Below are positions 8,005-16,738 of a DNA stretch of 64,000 nucleotides, piece by piece. The stretch comes from Burkholderiales bacterium C2 (lineage in GTDB: Bacteria; Pseudomonadota; Gammaproteobacteria; Burkholderiales; Burkholderiaceae_C), in contig SCOI01000028.1 in the NCBI GenBank assembly GCA_005503085.1, positions 1 through 64,000 on the forward strand. Direction: 5' to 3'. A model generated the notes under the pieces. The model did not search any database. It worked only from the letters and a program-made list of their open reading frames with translations, and was not told where the DNA came from. A program made the position numbers and the translations under genes. Each line of letters begins with the position of its first letter. The stretch's first letter is position 1.

Positions 8005-10791
8005 TCAGAGTCGCCGCTCTAGAAAGCCAGGGGCCAGCCGGCCCTCGTCCAGCGCACGGCGCAGCCCGTCCAGCTCATGGACCTCAGGCAGGCCGGCGGG
8101 GCGCAGCGCGTCGGCGCGCGCCAGCGCAGCCGCCGCGCCCGGCTCGCGCAGCAGCACCAGGGTGGCGGCCAGGTCCAGCTGGGCGGTCCAGGCCGCCACC
8201 TGCTGGGGCTCGGGCAGGGCGTCGAGATAGGCGAGGCGACGCTCCAGTGCGGCCCGGCTGCCGGCCAGATCGCCACGCGCGCGCAGCAGCTGGCCGCGCA
8301 GCTGCTCGCTGCGGCTGCGCAGCGCGGCACTGGTCTGCAGCACCGGATCGCTCTGCACCAGGACCAGCGCGCGCTCGGCCAGGGCCAGGTCTTGCCCCAG
8401 CAGGCCGACCCGCAGCAGGGCCAGGCCGGCCTCGACCCGCGCCGGCCCGCTGACCGCCGGGGTCGCGCCGATCTCGTCCAGCAGCGCGCCCGCCTGCGTC
8501 CGCAGCGCCGCGTCGACCGGGCCGGCCATGGCCCGGGCCTGCAGCAGCGCGGCCTGCTGCGGCAGGCGCAGCGTCGGGTGCGTGACAGCGGCGGCGCTCA
8601 GGCTGGCCTGGATCTGCTCGTGCAGCTGCAGCGCGCGGCCATGCTCGCCGCGGTCGGCGTGGTAGCGCGCCAGCTCGGCCCGCATGCCGGCGGCCATGTC
8701 ATTGCCCGGCCCCAGCAGCGCCTCCATCTCGGCCAGCAGCGCGCTCGCGCGCGCCTCGATGCCGGCGTACTTGGCCTGGCGGATCTGCACGGCCAGCAGA
8801 TTGCGCCGCAGCACCAGCACGAAGCGGGCATAGCGCGGCGGCGCCGTGGCCCAGCGCGGCTCGGTGGCCCGCAGCAGGGCCTCGGCCTCGGCCAGCCGGC
8901 CCTGGGCCACGCGCAGGCTCTGCACATAGTTGTCGAAGAACATGTGCTCGAAGTCGCTGGGCTTGTAGAGCTTGTCGACGATGGGCCGGGCGCGCACCAG
9001 CGCCTGCTCGGCCTCGTCGAGCCGGCCGACGCGCGAGTAAGCCACGCCCAGCAGGTAGAGCGCAGCGGAGTGCGGGTGCGAAACCTCGCCGTGGCGCGCG
9101 ATCAGGTCGGCCTGCAGCGGCTCGACCAGGGCGATCACCTTGGCCGGCGAGCCCTGCGAGGTGTAGATGCGCGCCAGGCCCAGGCGGGCATTCAGCGTGC
9201 GTTCGTCTGCGCTGCCGAAATGCTGCTGCGCATGCTCGATCAGCTGCTGAGCCAGCGGGATCGCGATGTCGTAGCGGTTCAGGTCGCGGTAGGTGCCGAC
9301 CAGCACCTCCAGCAGCCGCGCCCGCGTCGCCGGGTCGTCGGCAAACTTGTCGCCCAGCTCGGCACGGCTTTTCTCCAGCAGCTCCAGCACCGTCGGCGGG
9401 CGGCCGCCATGGCGGTCGGGGTTGGCCGAGGCCAGCAGCTCGGTCAGGTAGCGGGTCACCTGATCGGACTGGCGCGCTGCGGCCTCGGCGCGCTGCCATT
9501 GCCACAGGCTGATCGCCAGGCCGGTGCTGAGGCTGGCGCCCAGCAGCAGCGCGGCGATCGCCAGCTTGGCGTGGCGGCGCAGCCAGAGCCGGCTGCGATG
9601 GCGCCAGTCGTCGCGGCGGGCGCTGACCGGGCGGTGCTCCAGCCAGCGCTGCAGATCGTCGATCAGCGCGCCAACGCTGCCGTAGCGCTGGCCCGGCTGC
9701 TTGCGCATGGCCTTGGCCGCCACCGCCTCCAGATCGCCCCGGGTGCGCTCGAAGTCGGGCGGACGGCCCGGCCCCGGCCGCTGGCCCTCGGGCGGCAGCG
9801 TGCTGCGCGAGAGCCGTGCCGGCTCGGTGTGCAGCACCGCATGTTCGAGTGCGGTGCGCGAGCCACCGGCCTGGCCGAAGGGCAGCACGCCGCTGAGCAG
9901 CTCGTACAGCATCACGCCCAGCGAGTAGACATCGGCCGCGACGCCGATGGCCGCACCGGTGATCTGCTCGGGCGCGGCATAGGCCGGTGTCAGGCGGCGG
10001 CCGGCCTGGCGGGTCAGCTGGCTGTCGGTGCTGGCGCCGTCGTCGTCGAGCAGGCCGGCGATGCCGAAGTCCAGCAGCTTCGGGCTGCCCTCGGCCGTCA
10101 CCATCACATTGCTGGGCTTGAGGTCGCGGTGCACGATCAGCTGCGCATGGGCATGCTCGACCGCCCGCGCCACCCCCATCAGCAGGCGCACCCGCTCGGC
10201 CACCGGCAGCCGGGCCTGGCGCACATGCTCGCTGAGCGTCAGCCCCGCCACATGCTCCAGCACCAGATAGGCGCGGCCGCCGCCGGGCTGGGCCTGGACG
10301 CCGGCGTCCAGCAAGCGCGCAATGCCCGGGTGGGTCAGCCGCGCCAGCACCGCACGCTCGCGTGCGAAACGCTCGGCCAGGCCCGGCGCCGAGACATCGT
10401 CGCGCAGCAGCTTGATCGCGACCCGGGCCTGGTAGAGCCCGTCGGCGCGCTCGGCCAGCCAGACCTCGCCCATGCCGCCCTCGCCCAGCTTGGAGACCAG
10501 GCGCCAAGGGCCTAGCCGCTCGCCGGCTGCGGCGCCACCGCCGCCACCGGGCTCGGCCGCCAGCGCCCGGGCCAGACGCTGCTGAAAGCCCTGGGCCGGT
10601 GCGGCTGCTTCGGATCGGTCGGCGCTCTCGGCGGCCTGGTCGGCCGAGGCCAGCATGCGCGCCAGGCGCTCGGCCAGCTCCGGCTCCTGCGCCCGCAGCG
10701 CGGCGAGCCGGGCGGCGCGCTCGGCCGCGCCCAGCTCGACCAGCTCGTCAAAGCCGGCCGACAGGCGCTGCCATTGATCGCGCGCCAGCAT
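8005..10791 (-). CDS. Transmembrane Ser/Thr protein kinase with TPR-like C-terminus
   Basis: A 928-residue Hanks-type kinase. Residues ~95-380 carry the kinase domain: glycine loop GEGGMGEV (103-110), catalytic lysine in VAIK (K127), HRDLKPSN (221-228), DFG (241-243) and APEQ (273-276), all intact. A transmembrane helix (LAIAALLLGASLSTGLAISLW) follows at ~408-430. The remaining ~490 residues are alpha-helical, alanine- and leucine-rich repeats of TPR type, placed outside the cytoplasm if the kinase is inside. The N-terminal ~90 residues are helical and basic. It starts six bases after the ECF sigma gene, so the two form an operon. In related pairs the kinase is thought to act on or with the sigma factor, which is inference here. 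Confidence 0.9.
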   Translation of the reverse strand: MLARDQWQRLSAGFDELVELGAAERAARLAALRAQEPELAERLARMLASADQAAESADRSEAAAPAQGFQQRLARALAAEPGGGGGAAAGERLGPWRLVSKLGEGGMGEVWLAERADGLYQARVAIKLLRDDVSAPGLAERFARERAVLARLTHPGIARLLDAGVQAQPGGGRAYLVLEHVAGLTLSEHVRQARLPVAERVRLLMGVARAVEHAHAQLIVHRDLKPSNVMVTAEGSPKLLDFGIAGLLDDDGASTDSQLTRQAGRRLTPAYAAPEQITGAAIGVAADVYSLGVMLYELLSGVLPFGQAGGSRTALEHAVLHTEPARLSRSTLPPEGQRPGPGRPPDFERTRGDLEAVAAKAMRKQPGQRYGSVGALIDDLQRWLEHRPVSARRDDWRHRSRLWLRRHAKLAIAALLLGASLSTGLAISLWQWQRAEAAARQSDQVTRYLTELLASANPDRHGGRPPTVLELLEKSRAELGDKFADDPATRARLLEVLVGTYRDLNRYDIAIPLAQQLIEHAQQHFGSADERTLNARLGLARIYTSQGSPAKVIALVEPLQADLIARHGEVSHPHSAALYLLGVAYSRVGRLDEAEQALVRARPIVDKLYKPSDFEHMFFDNYVQSLRVAQGRLAEAEALLRATEPRWATAPPRYARFVLVLRRNLLAVQIRQAKYAGIEARASALLAEMEALLGPGNDMAAGMRAELARYHADRGEHGRALQLHEQIQASLSAAAVTHPTLRLPQQAALLQARAMAGPVDAALRTQAGALLDEIGATPAVSGPARVEAGLALLRVGLLGQDLALAERALVLVQSDPVLQTSAALRSRSEQLRGQLLRARGDLAGSRAALERRLAYLDALPEPQQVAAWTAQLDLAATLVLLREPGAAAALARADALRPAGLPEVHELDGLRRALDEGRLAPGFLERRL

Positions 10792-10796
10792 CGGCC

Positions 10797-11375
10797 TCAG
10801 CCAGGGGGTGCGCCGTCGCCCAGCAGCTCCTGCAGCAGGGCCCGCGCCTTGATCAGCTCGCGGTTGACGGTGCGGCTGGACGTGCCGCGCAGCAGCGCCA
10901 CCTCGGCAATCGTCAGGCCGGCAAAGCTGAGCATCTCGATCAGCTCGTACAGACCCTGGTCCAGCGCCTGCATGCGCGCCAGCGCGCGGTCCAGCGCGAT
11001 CAGGTCCACCATCTCGCTGCTGACCGCCGCCACCTGCTCGGCCGCCGACAAGGTCAGCATTACCGCATCGCCGCCGCGCTTGTCGCGCCCCTCGGCACGC
11101 ACATGGTCGATCACCACCGAGCGCAGCACCCGGCCGACATAGGCGAAGAACTGGCCGCGCGAGGCGCCTTGCAAGCCCTCCTGCTCGGCGATGCGCAGAA
11201 AGCCCTCATGCACCAGGGCCGTGGTGTTGAGCCCGACGACCCGGCCCGACTGCGCCAGCCGCTGCCGCGCCACCCGCTTGATCTCGGGATAGAGCGTTGC
11301 ATAAAGCCGCTGCAGCGCCTGGGCATCGCCGCCCGAGCAATCCACCAGCAGCTGGGTGATCGCGCCCTGGCTCAT
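10797..11375 (-). CDS. ECF-family RNA polymerase sigma factor
   Basis: A 192-residue sigma-70 family member of the ECF_sigma (PF07638-like) type. Region 2 includes YPEIKRVARQRL and FFAYVGRVLRSVVIDHVR. Region 4 ends in a helix-turn-helix (GLTIAEVALLRGTSSRTVNRELIKARALL). The conserved LNTTALVHEGFLRI stretch is typical of the group found beside Ser/Thr kinases. No anti-sigma factor is encoded nearby; the next gene in the operon is a transmembrane kinase whose domain may supply the signal. The ATG is at 11375, and the stop lies six bases before the kinase start. trpS ends 18 bases upstream on the same strand, so read-through from trpS is possible. Confidence 0.88.
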   Translation of the reverse strand: MSQGAITQLLVDCSGGDAQALQRLYATLYPEIKRVARQRLAQSGRVVGLNTTALVHEGFLRIAEQEGLQGASRGQFFAYVGRVLRSVVIDHVRAEGRDKRGGDAVMLTLSAAEQVAAVSSEMVDLIALDRALARMQALDQGLYELIEMLSFAGLTIAEVALLRGTSSRTVNRELIKARALLQELLGDGAPPG

Positions 11376-11392
11376 CGCAGGCTAGGCCTTGC

Positions 11393-12703
11393 TTATTCGG
11401 CGGCGGCCGCAGCGGCCAGCGCATCCAGGGCCTGCTCCAGCGCGCCGGCCGCGAGCCCGGGGGCGCGCTCCACCGGCGCCTCGGCCAGCGCGGCCGTGCC
11501 CTCGCGCTTGAGCCGCGCCACCCACTGGCCGGCCTCGCGCCCCTGGGCAAAGCCGCGGCTTTGCAGCAGCAGCTCGCCATCGGCGGCATTGAGCTTGAAG
11601 TAGAACTGGCCATCGTCCTCGCGGTACTGCTTGAACACCGGCAGGGCCGACTTCGCCTTGGTCGCCGCCTGCACCGGCGCGGCGAGCGGCCGGAAGCGAC
11701 GCAGGCCCACCGCCTCGCGCAGGCGCTGCAGCAGCGGCGCGGCCTGGGCGCGCGCCTTGGCGGCGCCGGCCATCAGCACCGCCTCGATCTGCTCGGGGTG
11801 GGCCATCAAGGCCTCGTAGCGCGTGCGCATCGGGCCGATCTCGGCGTCGATCAGCTCGAACAGCTGCTGCTTGGCCTCGCCCCAGGCCAGGCCGGCGCGC
11901 AGCGCCTCGCGGAAGGCCTGGCGCTGCGCGGGGCTCGCGAAGGCGTCGTAGATCTGCACCAGGTGCGAACCCTCGGGCTCCTTGGGCTCGCCGGGCAGGC
12001 GCGAGTCGGTGACGATGCGGGCGATGGCTTCGCGCAGACCCTTGGCCCCACCCTCGAACAGCGGGATCACGTTGTCGTAGCTCTTGCTCATCTTGCGGCC
12101 GTCCAGGCCCGGCAGCAGCTCCATCTCCTCGTCGATGCTGGCCTCGGGCAGCACAAAGAAGTCCTGGCCGTCGCCGAACAGATGGTTGAAGCGCTGGGCC
12201 ACATCGCGGGCCATCTCGATGTGCTGGGCCTGGTCTTTGCCGACCGGCACGCGGTGGGCGTTGAACATCAGAATGTCGGCCGCCATCAGGATGGGGTAGC
12301 TGTACAAGCCCATCGTGATGCCGGCGTCGGCGTCCTCGCCGGCCGCCACATTGGCGTCGACCGCGCCCTTGTAGGCATGGGCGCGGTTCATCTGGCCCTT
12401 GGAAGTGACGCAGGTCAGCAGCCAGGTCAGCTCAGGGATCTCGGGGATGTCGCTCTGGCGATAGAAGGTCACGCGCTCGGTGTCCAGGCCCGCAGCCAGC
12501 CAGGTGGCGGCAATCTGCAGGCGCGAGGCCTCGATGCGGCCGGGCTCGTCGCACTTGATCAGCGCGTGGTAGTCCGCCATGAAGAAATAGCTCTCGGCAC
12601 CGGCCTCGCGGCTGGCGGCGATGGCGCGGCGCACCGCGCCGACATAGTTGCCGAGATGCAGGGTACCGGTGGTGGTGATGCCGGTCAGAACGCGCAGGGT
12701 CAT
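11393..12703 (-). CDS. trpS: Tryptophanyl-tRNA synthetase, long form
   Basis: A class Ic aminoacyl-tRNA synthetase that charges tRNA-Trp. The HIGH-equivalent TGTLHLGN is at residues 12-19 and KMSKS at 204-208, with the usual GKDQAQH and tryptophan-pocket segments between. At 436 residues it is about 100 longer than typical bacterial TrpS (~330). The extra C-terminal part contains [20 protein letters not shown] and LLLQSRGF, which resemble the short DUF1508/YegP-like fold. Such an extension appears in Betaproteobacterial TrpS as I recall. I chose the ATG at 12703 because the protein should begin MTLRVLTG; a TTG at 12742 would add 13 poorly conserved residues. Confidence 0.93.
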   Translation of the reverse strand: MTLRVLTGITTTGTLHLGNYVGAVRRAIAASREAGAESYFFMADYHALIKCDEPGRIEASRLQIAATWLAAGLDTERVTFYRQSDIPEIPELTWLLTCVTSKGQMNRAHAYKGAVDANVAAGEDADAGITMGLYSYPILMAADILMFNAHRVPVGKDQAQHIEMARDVAQRFNHLFGDGQDFFVLPEASIDEEMELLPGLDGRKMSKSYDNVIPLFEGGAKGLREAIARIVTDSRLPGEPKEPEGSHLVQIYDAFASPAQRQAFREALRAGLAWGEAKQQLFELIDAEIGPMRTRYEALMAHPEQIEAVLMAGAAKARAQAAPLLQRLREAVGLRRFRPLAAPVQAATKAKSALPVFKQYREDDGQFYFKLNAADGELLLQSRGFAQGREAGQWVARLKREGTAALAEAPVERAPGLAAGALEQALDALAAAAAAE

Positions 12704-12822
12704 GGTGGTGATCGGGGGTCGGGTGTGGGCCGGATTAGACAAAGTCGCTCGGATTGCCGCCTATTCTCCCAGCAAGCGCGCCGCGCTCAGCTTAGGATTC
12801 GCCAAAACACCCGTCCACCCCG

Positions 12823-15111
12823 ATGACACCTCTGTTGCTGGTCAGCGCCGCACTGCTCGCCATGCTGGGCGGCGCGCTGCTGCTCTTGTGGCGGCAGGAA
12901 CGCAGCCTGCGCTATGTGCGGCAATGGGGTTGGAGCTGGATTCTGCTGGCCCTGGGCCTGGGCGGCGGCCCGCTGCTCCAGGACCTGTTCGAGCCGGGGG
13001 CGGCGCGCAATCTGCAGGCCTTCGCGGCCTCGGCGGCGGTGATGGGCTCGCAGCTGCTGCAGCTGGCCGGCGCGCTGGACTACCGCGGCCGACGGCTGCG
13101 ACTGATGCAATGGCTGCCGGGCTTCGTGCTGCTGATGTGCGTGCTGGCGGCGCTGGGCTCGCGCGAGATGAGCCAGGCGGTGCTGATGGGCGCGCTGGTG
13201 CTGGGCCTGGGCGCGCTGGCCAGCGCGGCGATTCTGTGGCGTGCCAGCCAGGGACTGGAGCGCTGGGTCAGCGCCGGCTTCGTCGCGGTGGCCCTGGTGC
13301 ACACGACCGGCCCGCTGCTGGACCCGCAGGGCCGCTCGGTCATCACCTACAGCCTGGGCCTGATCGTGCAGACCGCGCTGGGCCTGGGCCTGATGCTGCT
13401 GTCGGTGAGCCGGGCACATGGCCAGGCACGGCGCCAGGCCGAGCGCTTCACCCGTCTGGCCGAACATTCGCTGCAGGGCCTGGTGGTGCTGCAGGACTAC
13501 CGCGTCGTCTACGCCAACCCGGCGGCACGCCGCATGTTCGGCCACGACCCCGAGCGCGACCGGCCCGGTGAGACCGCGCTGGCCGAGCTGGTGTCGCCCG
13601 ATCTGCGCGAGGCTGCGCGGCAGCGCCATCGCGCAGTGCTGGCCGACCCGCAGGCTCGCATCGAATGGGAGGGGCCGCGGCTGGGTTTCGACGGCCGGCT
13701 GCTGCATGTGCGCGGTCTGTCCAGCCATCTGGACTGGGACGGCCAGCCGGCCGAGCTGCTGGTAATGGTTGACGACAGCGAGCGCCAGGCCGCTCTCGAA
13801 GCCTTGCGCCGCCAGGCCCTGCACGACGAGCTGACCGCGCTGCCGAACCGCAATTTCGCGGTCGAGCGCCTGCAGCAGCTGACGCGGCTGGGCGCTCCGC
13901 CGTTCGCGCTGGTCTCGGCGGATATGGACCGCTTCCAGCTGATCAATGAGTCGTTGGGCCATGCGGTCGGCGATGCCTTGCTGCAGGGCATCGCGCAGCG
14001 CCTGTGCGCCGAGCTGCCGCCCACCGCGACGCTGGCGCGGCTGGGCGAGGACCAGTTCGTGATGCTGGTCGAGGGGGCGCCTGGGCGGGCCGAGGCGCTG
14101 GCCTTCGCCGAGCGGCTGCTGGCGCTGATGGAGCGGCCCTTTGCCGTCGACGGGGCCGAGCTGTTCGTCCATATGTCGGTCGGCGTGGCGCTATTTCCGC
14201 AGGACGCGGCCGACGGCCCCGGCCTGCTGCGCGCCGCCGACTCGGCGATGCACCGGGCCAAGGCGCGCGCCGGCGCCACCTACGCCTTCTTCGACGCGGC
14301 GATGAACCGCGCCGCCCAGGCCCGCATGGAGGCCGAGCAGGCGCTGTCGCGGGCGCTGGAGGAGGGCCAGTTCCGGCTCGACTACCAGCCCAAGATGCTG
14401 GCGGTCTCGCGCGAGCTCTGCGGCTTCGAGGCGCTGGTGCGCTGGCAGCGACCGGGCATAGGCCCGGTCAGCCCGGCCGAGTTCATCCCGGCGGCCGAGC
14501 GCACCGGCCAGATCCGCGCGCTGGGCACGCTGATCATCGCGATCGCAACCGCCCAGCTGCGCCAGTGGCTGGACCGCTTCGGCCGGCTGCTGCCGGTGGC
14601 CATCAATGTCTCGCCGCTGCAGTTCGAGGATCCGGAGTTCGTGCCGCAGCTGCTGGCCGCGCTGGAGCGCCAGCGCCTGCCGGCGGCGGCGCTGCAGATC
14701 GAGATCACCGAGAGCGCGGCGATCGGCCATGTCGAGCGGGTGCTGCCGCAGCTGGAGCGGCTGCGCACGGCCGGCGTGCTGTGCGCGCTGGACGATTTCG
14801 GCACCGGCCAGTCCTCGCTGACCATGCTGCGCCAGCTGCCCATCCATGCAATGAAGCTCGACCGCAGCATGATCGAGCCGCTGCCGCGCCAGGACGCCAG
14901 CGCGGTGGTGCAGGCGACCTGCGCGCTGGGCCATTCGCTGGGGCTGGAGATCATCGCCGAGGGCGTCGAGACCGAGGAGCAGGCCATGGCCGTCGAGGCG
15001 CTGGGCTGCACCCAGCTGCAGGGCTACTACCTGAGCCGGCCGCTATCGGCCGAGCGCGCCACCGAACTGCTGCGGCGCTTTGTCGACCTCCATCCGCCGC
15101 TCAATTCCTAG
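12823..15111 (+). CDS. Membrane PAS-GGDEF-EAL protein
   Basis: A 762-residue c-di-GMP signalling protein. Roughly seven hydrophobic helices fill residues 1-200. A PAS domain follows (LQGLVVLQDYRVVYANPAARRMFG), then GGDEF and EAL domains. The GGDEF active motif is degenerate (RLGEDQF instead of RGGDEF), so cyclase activity is doubtful. The EAL domain keeps FEALVRW, the metal and base residues around DDFGTGQSS, and the ETEEQ motif, so it should hydrolyse c-di-GMP. The degenerate GGDEF may act as a GTP-sensing regulator, as in other tandem proteins. The neighbour trpS is divergent, 119 bases away, and psd on the other side is convergent with an 11-base overlap of the gene ends. Confidence 0.88.
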   Translation: MTPLLLVSAALLAMLGGALLLLWRQERSLRYVRQWGWSWILLALGLGGGPLLQDLFEPGAARNLQAFAASAAVMGSQLLQLAGALDYRGRRLRLMQWLPGFVLLMCVLAALGSREMSQAVLMGALVLGLGALASAAILWRASQGLERWVSAGFVAVALVHTTGPLLDPQGRSVITYSLGLIVQTALGLGLMLLSVSRAHGQARRQAERFTRLAEHSLQGLVVLQDYRVVYANPAARRMFGHDPERDRPGETALAELVSPDLREAARQRHRAVLADPQARIEWEGPRLGFDGRLLHVRGLSSHLDWDGQPAELLVMVDDSERQAALEALRRQALHDELTALPNRNFAVERLQQLTRLGAPPFALVSADMDRFQLINESLGHAVGDALLQGIAQRLCAELPPTATLARLGEDQFVMLVEGAPGRAEALAFAERLLALMERPFAVDGAELFVHMSVGVALFPQDAADGPGLLRAADSAMHRAKARAGATYAFFDAAMNRAAQARMEAEQALSRALEEGQFRLDYQPKMLAVSRELCGFEALVRWQRPGIGPVSPAEFIPAAERTGQIRALGTLIIAIATAQLRQWLDRFGRLLPVAINVSPLQFEDPEFVPQLLAALERQRLPAAALQIEITESAAIGHVERVLPQLERLRTAGVLCALDDFGTGQSSLTMLRQLPIHAMKLDRSMIEPLPRQDASAVVQATCALGHSLGLEIIAEGVETEEQAMAVEALGCTQLQGYYLSRPLSAERATELLRRFVDLHPPLNS

Positions 15112-15952
15112 TGCGGGCCATCAGCTCGCCGAGGCGGATCGCGCCGCCCGGCTGCCAGCCGGGATTGAAGTCCAGGCCCTGGCGCTGCGGGAACAGCATC
15201 ACGACGGTGGAGCCGAGCAGGAAGCGGCCCATCTCCTCGCCTTGCTTGAGCACGACCTGACCCTCGGGATAGACCCACTCGCGCAGCTGGCCGGGGCGCG
15301 GCGGATTGACCTGGCCATGCCAGACCGTGGCCATCGAGCCGACGATGGTGGCGCCGACCAGGACCATCACAAAGGGCCCGGCCTCGCCCTCGAACACGCA
15401 GACCACCCGTTCGTTGCGGGCGAACAGGCCCGGCACGCCGCGCGCCGTGGTCGGGTTGACCGAGAACAGCGCGCCGGGCACATGGATCATGCGCCTCAGG
15501 CGGCCGTCGCAGGGCATATGGATGCGGTGGTAGTCGCGCGGGCTCAGATAGAGATTGGCGAAGAAGCCGTCGCGGAACTGTGCGGCCAGCGCTGCATCGC
15601 CGCCGACCAGGGCGGTGGTCGAGAAGCTGTGGCCCTTGGCCTGGAAAACCTGGTCGCCGGCGATCGCGCCGAACTGGCTGATGCCGCCGTCCACCGGGCA
15701 GATCAGCGGGCCATCGGCCAGCGGCCGCGCACCGGGCTTGAGCGCGCGGGTGAAGAAGTCGTTGAAGCTGGCATAGCTGGCGATGTCGGGGTTGGCCGCC
15801 TCGGCCATATCGACCCGGTAGCGTGCGACAAAACGCCGGATCACGGCCGTCGTCAGCGCACCCAGGCGCGCCGAGGCAAACAGGCCCGCCAGACGGGTCA
15901 GCGCCTGCTTGGGCATCAGATACTGCGGCAATACGGCCAGACGGTCGGACAC
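15101..15952 (-). CDS. psd: Phosphatidylserine decarboxylase proenzyme
   Basis: A 283-residue inner-membrane enzyme that makes phosphatidylethanolamine from phosphatidylserine. The self-cleavage motif LGST at residues 246-249 yields the pyruvoyl prosthetic group at Ser248. The upstream motifs FNDFFTRALKPGARP, YLSPRDYHRIHMP and FARNERV are those of proteobacterial type I Psd. The start is a GTG at 15952, because MSDRLAVLPQYLMPKQAL is the conserved family N-terminus. The next ATG (15916) would remove it. It is convergent with the EAL gene, and the 3' ends overlap by 11 bases. It is divergent from vapB across 135 bases. Confidence 0.95.
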   Translation of the reverse strand: MSDRLAVLPQYLMPKQALTRLAGLFASARLGALTTAVIRRFVARYRVDMAEAANPDIASYASFNDFFTRALKPGARPLADGPLICPVDGGISQFGAIAGDQVFQAKGHSFSTTALVGGDAALAAQFRDGFFANLYLSPRDYHRIHMPCDGRLRRMIHVPGALFSVNPTTARGVPGLFARNERVVCVFEGEAGPFVMVLVGATIVGSMATVWHGQVNPPRPGQLREWVYPEGQVVLKQGEEMGRFLLGSTVVMLFPQRQGLDFNPGWQPGGAIRLGELMARTRN

Positions 15953-16036
15953 GGGAAATACCCCAGCTCAGTTCGGAAGGTGCGGGATTGTAGGGGGCGC
16001 GGTCTCGAAGCTGGGCGCCGCTCGCCGCCCGACAGG

Positions 16037-16063
16037 TGTGTATCAATTTCTGTATGATGTGTA
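16037..16063 (+). promoter_or_regulatory. vapBC promoter with operator-like direct repeats
   Basis: TGTGTA occurs twice (16037-16042 and 16058-16063), offset by 21 bases or two helical turns. The pair flanks a TATGAT -10-like box at 16053-16058, 30 bases before the vapB ATG. VapB-type antitoxins usually repress their own operon by binding repeats that overlap the promoter, so these are candidate half-sites. The -35 is weak (CCGACA near 16029). Confidence 0.35.
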
Positions 16064-16087
16064 CGCCACCCAAAGACGAGGCCTCTC

Positions 16088-16282
16088 ATGCGCACCAATA
16101 TCGTGATTGACGACAAGCTGATGACGGCAACGCTGAAGGCGACCGGCATCAAGACCAAACGTGAGGCTGTGGAACTGGGTTTGCGGACCCTGCTCCGGCT
16201 GAAACAGCAGACCGAGCTGCGCAAGCTGCGTGGAAAGTACGAGTGGGAGGGCGATCTTGACGCGATGAGGCGGGACGCATGA
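16088..16282 (+). CDS. vapB: VapB-family antitoxin
   Basis: A 64-residue antitoxin. The N-terminus (MRTNIVIDDKLM) is the DNA-binding beta strand and helix of the VapB family, followed by the typical KTKREAVELGLRTLLRLKQQ helix. The C-terminal tail (KYEWEGDLDAMRRD) is the disordered arm that wraps the toxin. It neutralises VapC and probably autoregulates the pair. Its stop overlaps the vapC start by four bases (ATGA). The pair lies between housekeeping genes. Confidence 0.9.
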   Translation: MRTNIVIDDKLMTATLKATGIKTKREAVELGLRTLLRLKQQTELRKLRGKYEWEGDLDAMRRDA

Positions 16283-16680
16283 TTCTTGTCGATTCCAGCG
16301 TCTGGATCGACTTCTTCCGCAACCAGCCCACACCACAGGCCGAGTGGCTGGACAGTCATCTCGGCCATGAAAGCCTGGTGATGGGCGACCTGATCCTGGC
16401 GGAGGTCTTGCGCGGGTTCAAGGATGAGCGTGGTTTCAACGAGGCTCGTCGCCTGCTTGGCCGGCTGGAGCAGGTCTCGCTCTGTGGAGAAGACACGGCG
16501 GTGGAGGCGGCGCGCAACTTCCGCAAGCTGCGTGCACGCGGGGTGACGGTGCGCGGCACGATCGACGTGATCATCGCCACACGGTGCTTGACCGATGGGC
16601 TGGTGCTGCTTCACAGCGACCGCGACTTCGACGCCTTCGAAGAGCACCTCGGCCTGCGCGTGGTGCATTGCGGGGTCTGA
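16279..16680 (+). CDS. vapC: VapC-family PIN-domain ribonuclease toxin
   Basis: A 133-residue PIN-domain endoribonuclease. The acidic metal-binding residues are present: D5 (MILVDSSVWIDFF), E42 (ILAEVLRG), D96 (GTIDVIIA) and D114 (HSDRDFDAF). It is expected to cleave a specific RNA, often a tRNA or the 23S sarcin-ricin loop; the target is not readable here. It is translationally coupled to vapB. The subfamily resembles the VapC proteins with CNxxTDG-like motifs (here CLTDGLVLLHSDRDF). No frameshift is visible, so the toxin appears intact. Confidence 0.92.
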   Translation: MILVDSSVWIDFFRNQPTPQAEWLDSHLGHESLVMGDLILAEVLRGFKDERGFNEARRLLGRLEQVSLCGEDTAVEAARNFRKLRARGVTVRGTIDVIIATRCLTDGLVLLHSDRDFDAFEEHLGLRVVHCGV

Positions 16681-16738
16681 ACGGCCGGTCCCGCTACCAT
16701 TGGCGACGCGCCTCCTCCGTCCTGCCTGTACCCCGTCC

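Noticed and set aside
8077-10515. An 812-codon rightward frame opposite the kinase-TPR gene
   Set aside because: No domains; the opposite strand has intact Hanks kinase motifs.
16679-16738. An upstream extension of trhO (frame open from 16595)
   Set aside because: It overlaps vapC in another frame and gives residues not typical of the TrhO N-terminus.
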